Source: M3007 sp040080915 (GTDB taxonomy: Bacteria > Bacteroidota > Bacteroidia > Chitinophagales > Saprospiraceae). From it: 5,824 nucleotides of DNA. The DNA lies in NCBI GenBank assembly GCA_040080915.1, contig JBEBHD010000298.1, forward strand, positions 1 to 5,824. The letters run 5' to 3'. Positions 4,476 to 5,824 of this stretch are shown here, piece by piece; positions within the stretch are counted from its first letter, which is position 1, and each line of letters starts with the position of its first letter. Made by a program: the position numbers and the translations under genes. Below the pieces are notes generated by a model. The model saw nothing but the letters and a program-made list of their open reading frames with translations. It made no database searches and had not been told where the DNA came from.

Positions 4476-5824
4476 TTGAAAAAAACGAATTCCGATAAAA
4501 CGCCCGTCGTCACTCCCCTTATGGCGCAGTACAACGCGGTGAAGGCCAAGCACCCGGACGCGATCCTGCTGTTCCGTGTGGGCGACTTTTACGAAACCTT
4601 TGCCGAAGATGCAGTGAAGGCCGCAAACGCTCTCGGTATTACGCTAACCAGCCGAAATAACGGTGGCTCCGACATCGAACTGGCGGGCTTCCCCCACCAT
4701 GCCATGGACCTGTACCTCCCCCGGCTCGTGCGAGCGGGCTTCCGGGTGGCTATCTGCGAGCAGATGGAAAAACCCGTGCCCGGCAAGGTCGTACGCCGTT
4801 CCGTAACCGAGATCGTCACGCCCGGTGTCACAACCGATGATGCGCTGCTGGAACACAACCAAAACAACTTTCTCGCCACGCTCGCTTTCGGCAAAAACGA
4901 CCACTTCGGTATCGCTTTTCTGGATGTGAGCACCGGCGAGTTTTTCGCTACTGAGGGCAACACAACCACCGTGGACAAACTGCTCCAAGGCTTCCGGCCC
5001 GCCGAGATCGTGCTGCCCAAGAGCCGGATGAAGGAATTTACCGCCTACTTCGGAGACAAGTTTTACACCTACACCCTTGAGGACTGGATTTTCACCGCCG
5101 ATTTCGGCCGTGAAAAATTGCTCCAGCATTTCCAAACCAACAGTCTGAAAGGCTTTGGCATCGAAGACCTTGACTTGGCCCAAGCCGCTGCTGGCGCGGC
5201 CATGCACTACCTCGCCGCCACCGAAATCAACAAGATCGGCCATATCCGCAGCCTCAGCCGCTTGCAAACCGACAGCTACGTCTGGCTTGATCGCTTCACC
5301 GTCCGTAACCTCGAATTGATCCAGAGCAACCACGAAACCGGCACCTCGCTGCTTCAGGTGCTCGATCACACCATCAGCCCGATGGGCGCGCGGTTGCTGA
5401 AAAAATGGATACTGCTACCCCTGACCGACATCCGCCAGATCGAAGAGCGCCACGAAGCTGTCGGTTTTTTTGTCAAAACCGAGGACTTCGTTCGCCAACT
5501 CGAACCGCATATCCGCCACATCGGCGACCTCGAGCGGCTGATGAGCAAGACCGCTATGGGCAAGATCAACCCGCGCGAAGTGATGCAACTGCGCCGGGCG
5601 TTGATCGCTGTAGAGGCGATAAAACGGATGCTCACCCCCAACCCCTCCCCCGAGGGGGACGGACTGGGGGTGGGGTTGCGTCGCCTTGGTGAAGCGCTAA
5701 ACTCCTGCCACACCCTGCGTGAACGCATTGAGGCGACCATAGCGCCCGACCCACCCACCGATGTGCGAAAGGGCGGTGCCATTGCCGACGGCGCACACGC
5801 CGATTTGGACGACCTGCGCCACGT
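4476..5824 (+). CDS. mutS: DNA mismatch repair protein MutS, N-terminal half (3' end outside window)
   Basis: MutS is the cytoplasmic ATPase that clamps on mismatched or looped DNA and recruits MutL. The window holds 449 codons of a protein usually about 860-880 residues long. Domain I covers about 13-125, with TPLMAQYN (13-20) and GDFYETF (36-42); Phe38 and Glu40 are the Phe-x-Glu mismatch-reading pair. Connector domain II is about 135-255 with DVSTGEF at 150-156. The core/lever domain starts near 273, with NLELIQS, SLLQVLDHTISPMGARLLKKW and PLTDIRQIEERHEAV, and later GKINPREVMQLRRAL and RKGGAIADGAHADLDDLR. Walker motifs would lie beyond the window. The proposed start is TTG 4476, because it supplies the conserved TPLM-QY segment; the first ATG (4521) would delete it. 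An in-frame stop is at 4461-4463. Odd points: a rare start codon, a palindromic element just upstream, and an in-frame repeat insertion at about residues 386-401. Confidence 0.96.
   Translation, partial: MKKTNSDKTPVVTPLMAQYNAVKAKHPDAILLFRVGDFYETFAEDAVKAANALGITLTSRNNGGSDIELAGFPHHAMDLYLPRLVRAGFRVAICEQMEKPVPGKVVRRSVTEIVTPGVTTDDALLEHNQNNFLATLAFGKNDHFGIAFLDVSTGEFFATEGNTTTVDKLLQGFRPAEIVLPKSRMKEFTAYFGDKFYTYTLEDWIFTADFGREKLLQHFQTNSLKGFGIEDLDLAQAAAGAAMHYLAATEINKIGHIRSLSRLQTDSYVWLDRFTVRNLELIQSNHETGTSLLQVLDHTISPMGARLLKKWILLPLTDIRQIEERHEAVGFFVKTEDFVRQLEPHIRHIGDLERLMSKTAMGKINPREVMQLRRALIAVEAIKRMLTPNPSPEGDGLGVGLRRLGEALNSCHTLRERIEATIAPDPPTDVRKGGAIADGAHADLDDLRH
5631..5678 (+). repeat. TPNPSP-type palindromic repeat inserted in frame within mutS
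   Basis: The segment encodes LTPNPSPEGDGLGVG (about residues 386-400), a peptide familiar as the translation of short GC-rich interspersed palindromes that turn up within unrelated bacterial proteins. The DNA is an imperfect palindrome: TCCCCC (5646-5651) and GGGGGA (5654-5659) close on a GA loop, CCCC at 5642-5645 can pair with GGGG at 5667-5670, and CCCCA at 5636-5640 with TGGGG at 5671-5675. Flanking mutS sequence (VEAIKRM before, LRRLGEALNSC after) continues in frame with good family resemblance, so the gene is not broken. It lies in the core/lever region, where MutS proteins vary in length. Confidence 0.78.

Noticed and set aside
4589..5782. Long minus-strand frames opposite mutS, up to 241 codons
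   Set aside because: They are shadows of mutS in a GC-rich gene; the plus-strand frame has unbroken MutS similarity over 449 codons.

Overview
The window looks like a piece of a Bacteroidota chromosome, most plausibly of the Saprospiria/Lewinella type. The reasons are the architecture of the large secreted protein (choice-of-anchor L, Calx-beta-like, PKD/SprB repeats), a SxAQ-type signal-peptide end, the lack of Shine-Dalgarno sequences, a Bacteroidota-style promoter (TTG-N20-TAnnTTTG) and a MutS that reads like those of this phylum. The genus-level placement is inference only.

Layout: two protein genes diverge from a 458-base intergenic region, and both run off the window. On the minus strand, bases 4017 down to 1 are one uninterrupted frame of 1339 codons. 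It encodes the N-terminal part of a giant secreted, adhesin-like protein: signal peptide, an unrecognised cysteine-containing N-terminal domain, a choice-of-anchor L domain, a Calx-beta-like domain, two PKD/Ig-like domains, two SprB-type repeats, then at least six 82-85-residue PKD-like repeats, with a seventh beginning at the window edge. On the plus strand, from 4476 to the end, lies the first half (449 codons) of mutS, the DNA mismatch-recognition ATPase.

The intergenic region holds the least ordinary material. A promoter-like pair at 4261-4291 points at mutS. Directly downstream is a 160-bp palindromic element (4301-4460) with 20-bp perfect terminal inverted repeats and a TAA direct repeat on each side, which looks like a MITE. 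It separates the putative promoter from the mutS start codon, so the mRNA leader would be a long hairpin. A second short repeat, of the TPNPSP-encoding palindromic type, is inserted in frame inside the mutS coding region. The two genes have no functional connection that I can see: one makes a cell-surface or secreted protein, the other a cytoplasmic repair protein.

I found no RNA gene, CRISPR array, transposase gene or clearly new multi-gene system. The strongest leads are the repeat elements that have invaded mutS and its leader, and the higher-order repeat pattern of the surface protein.
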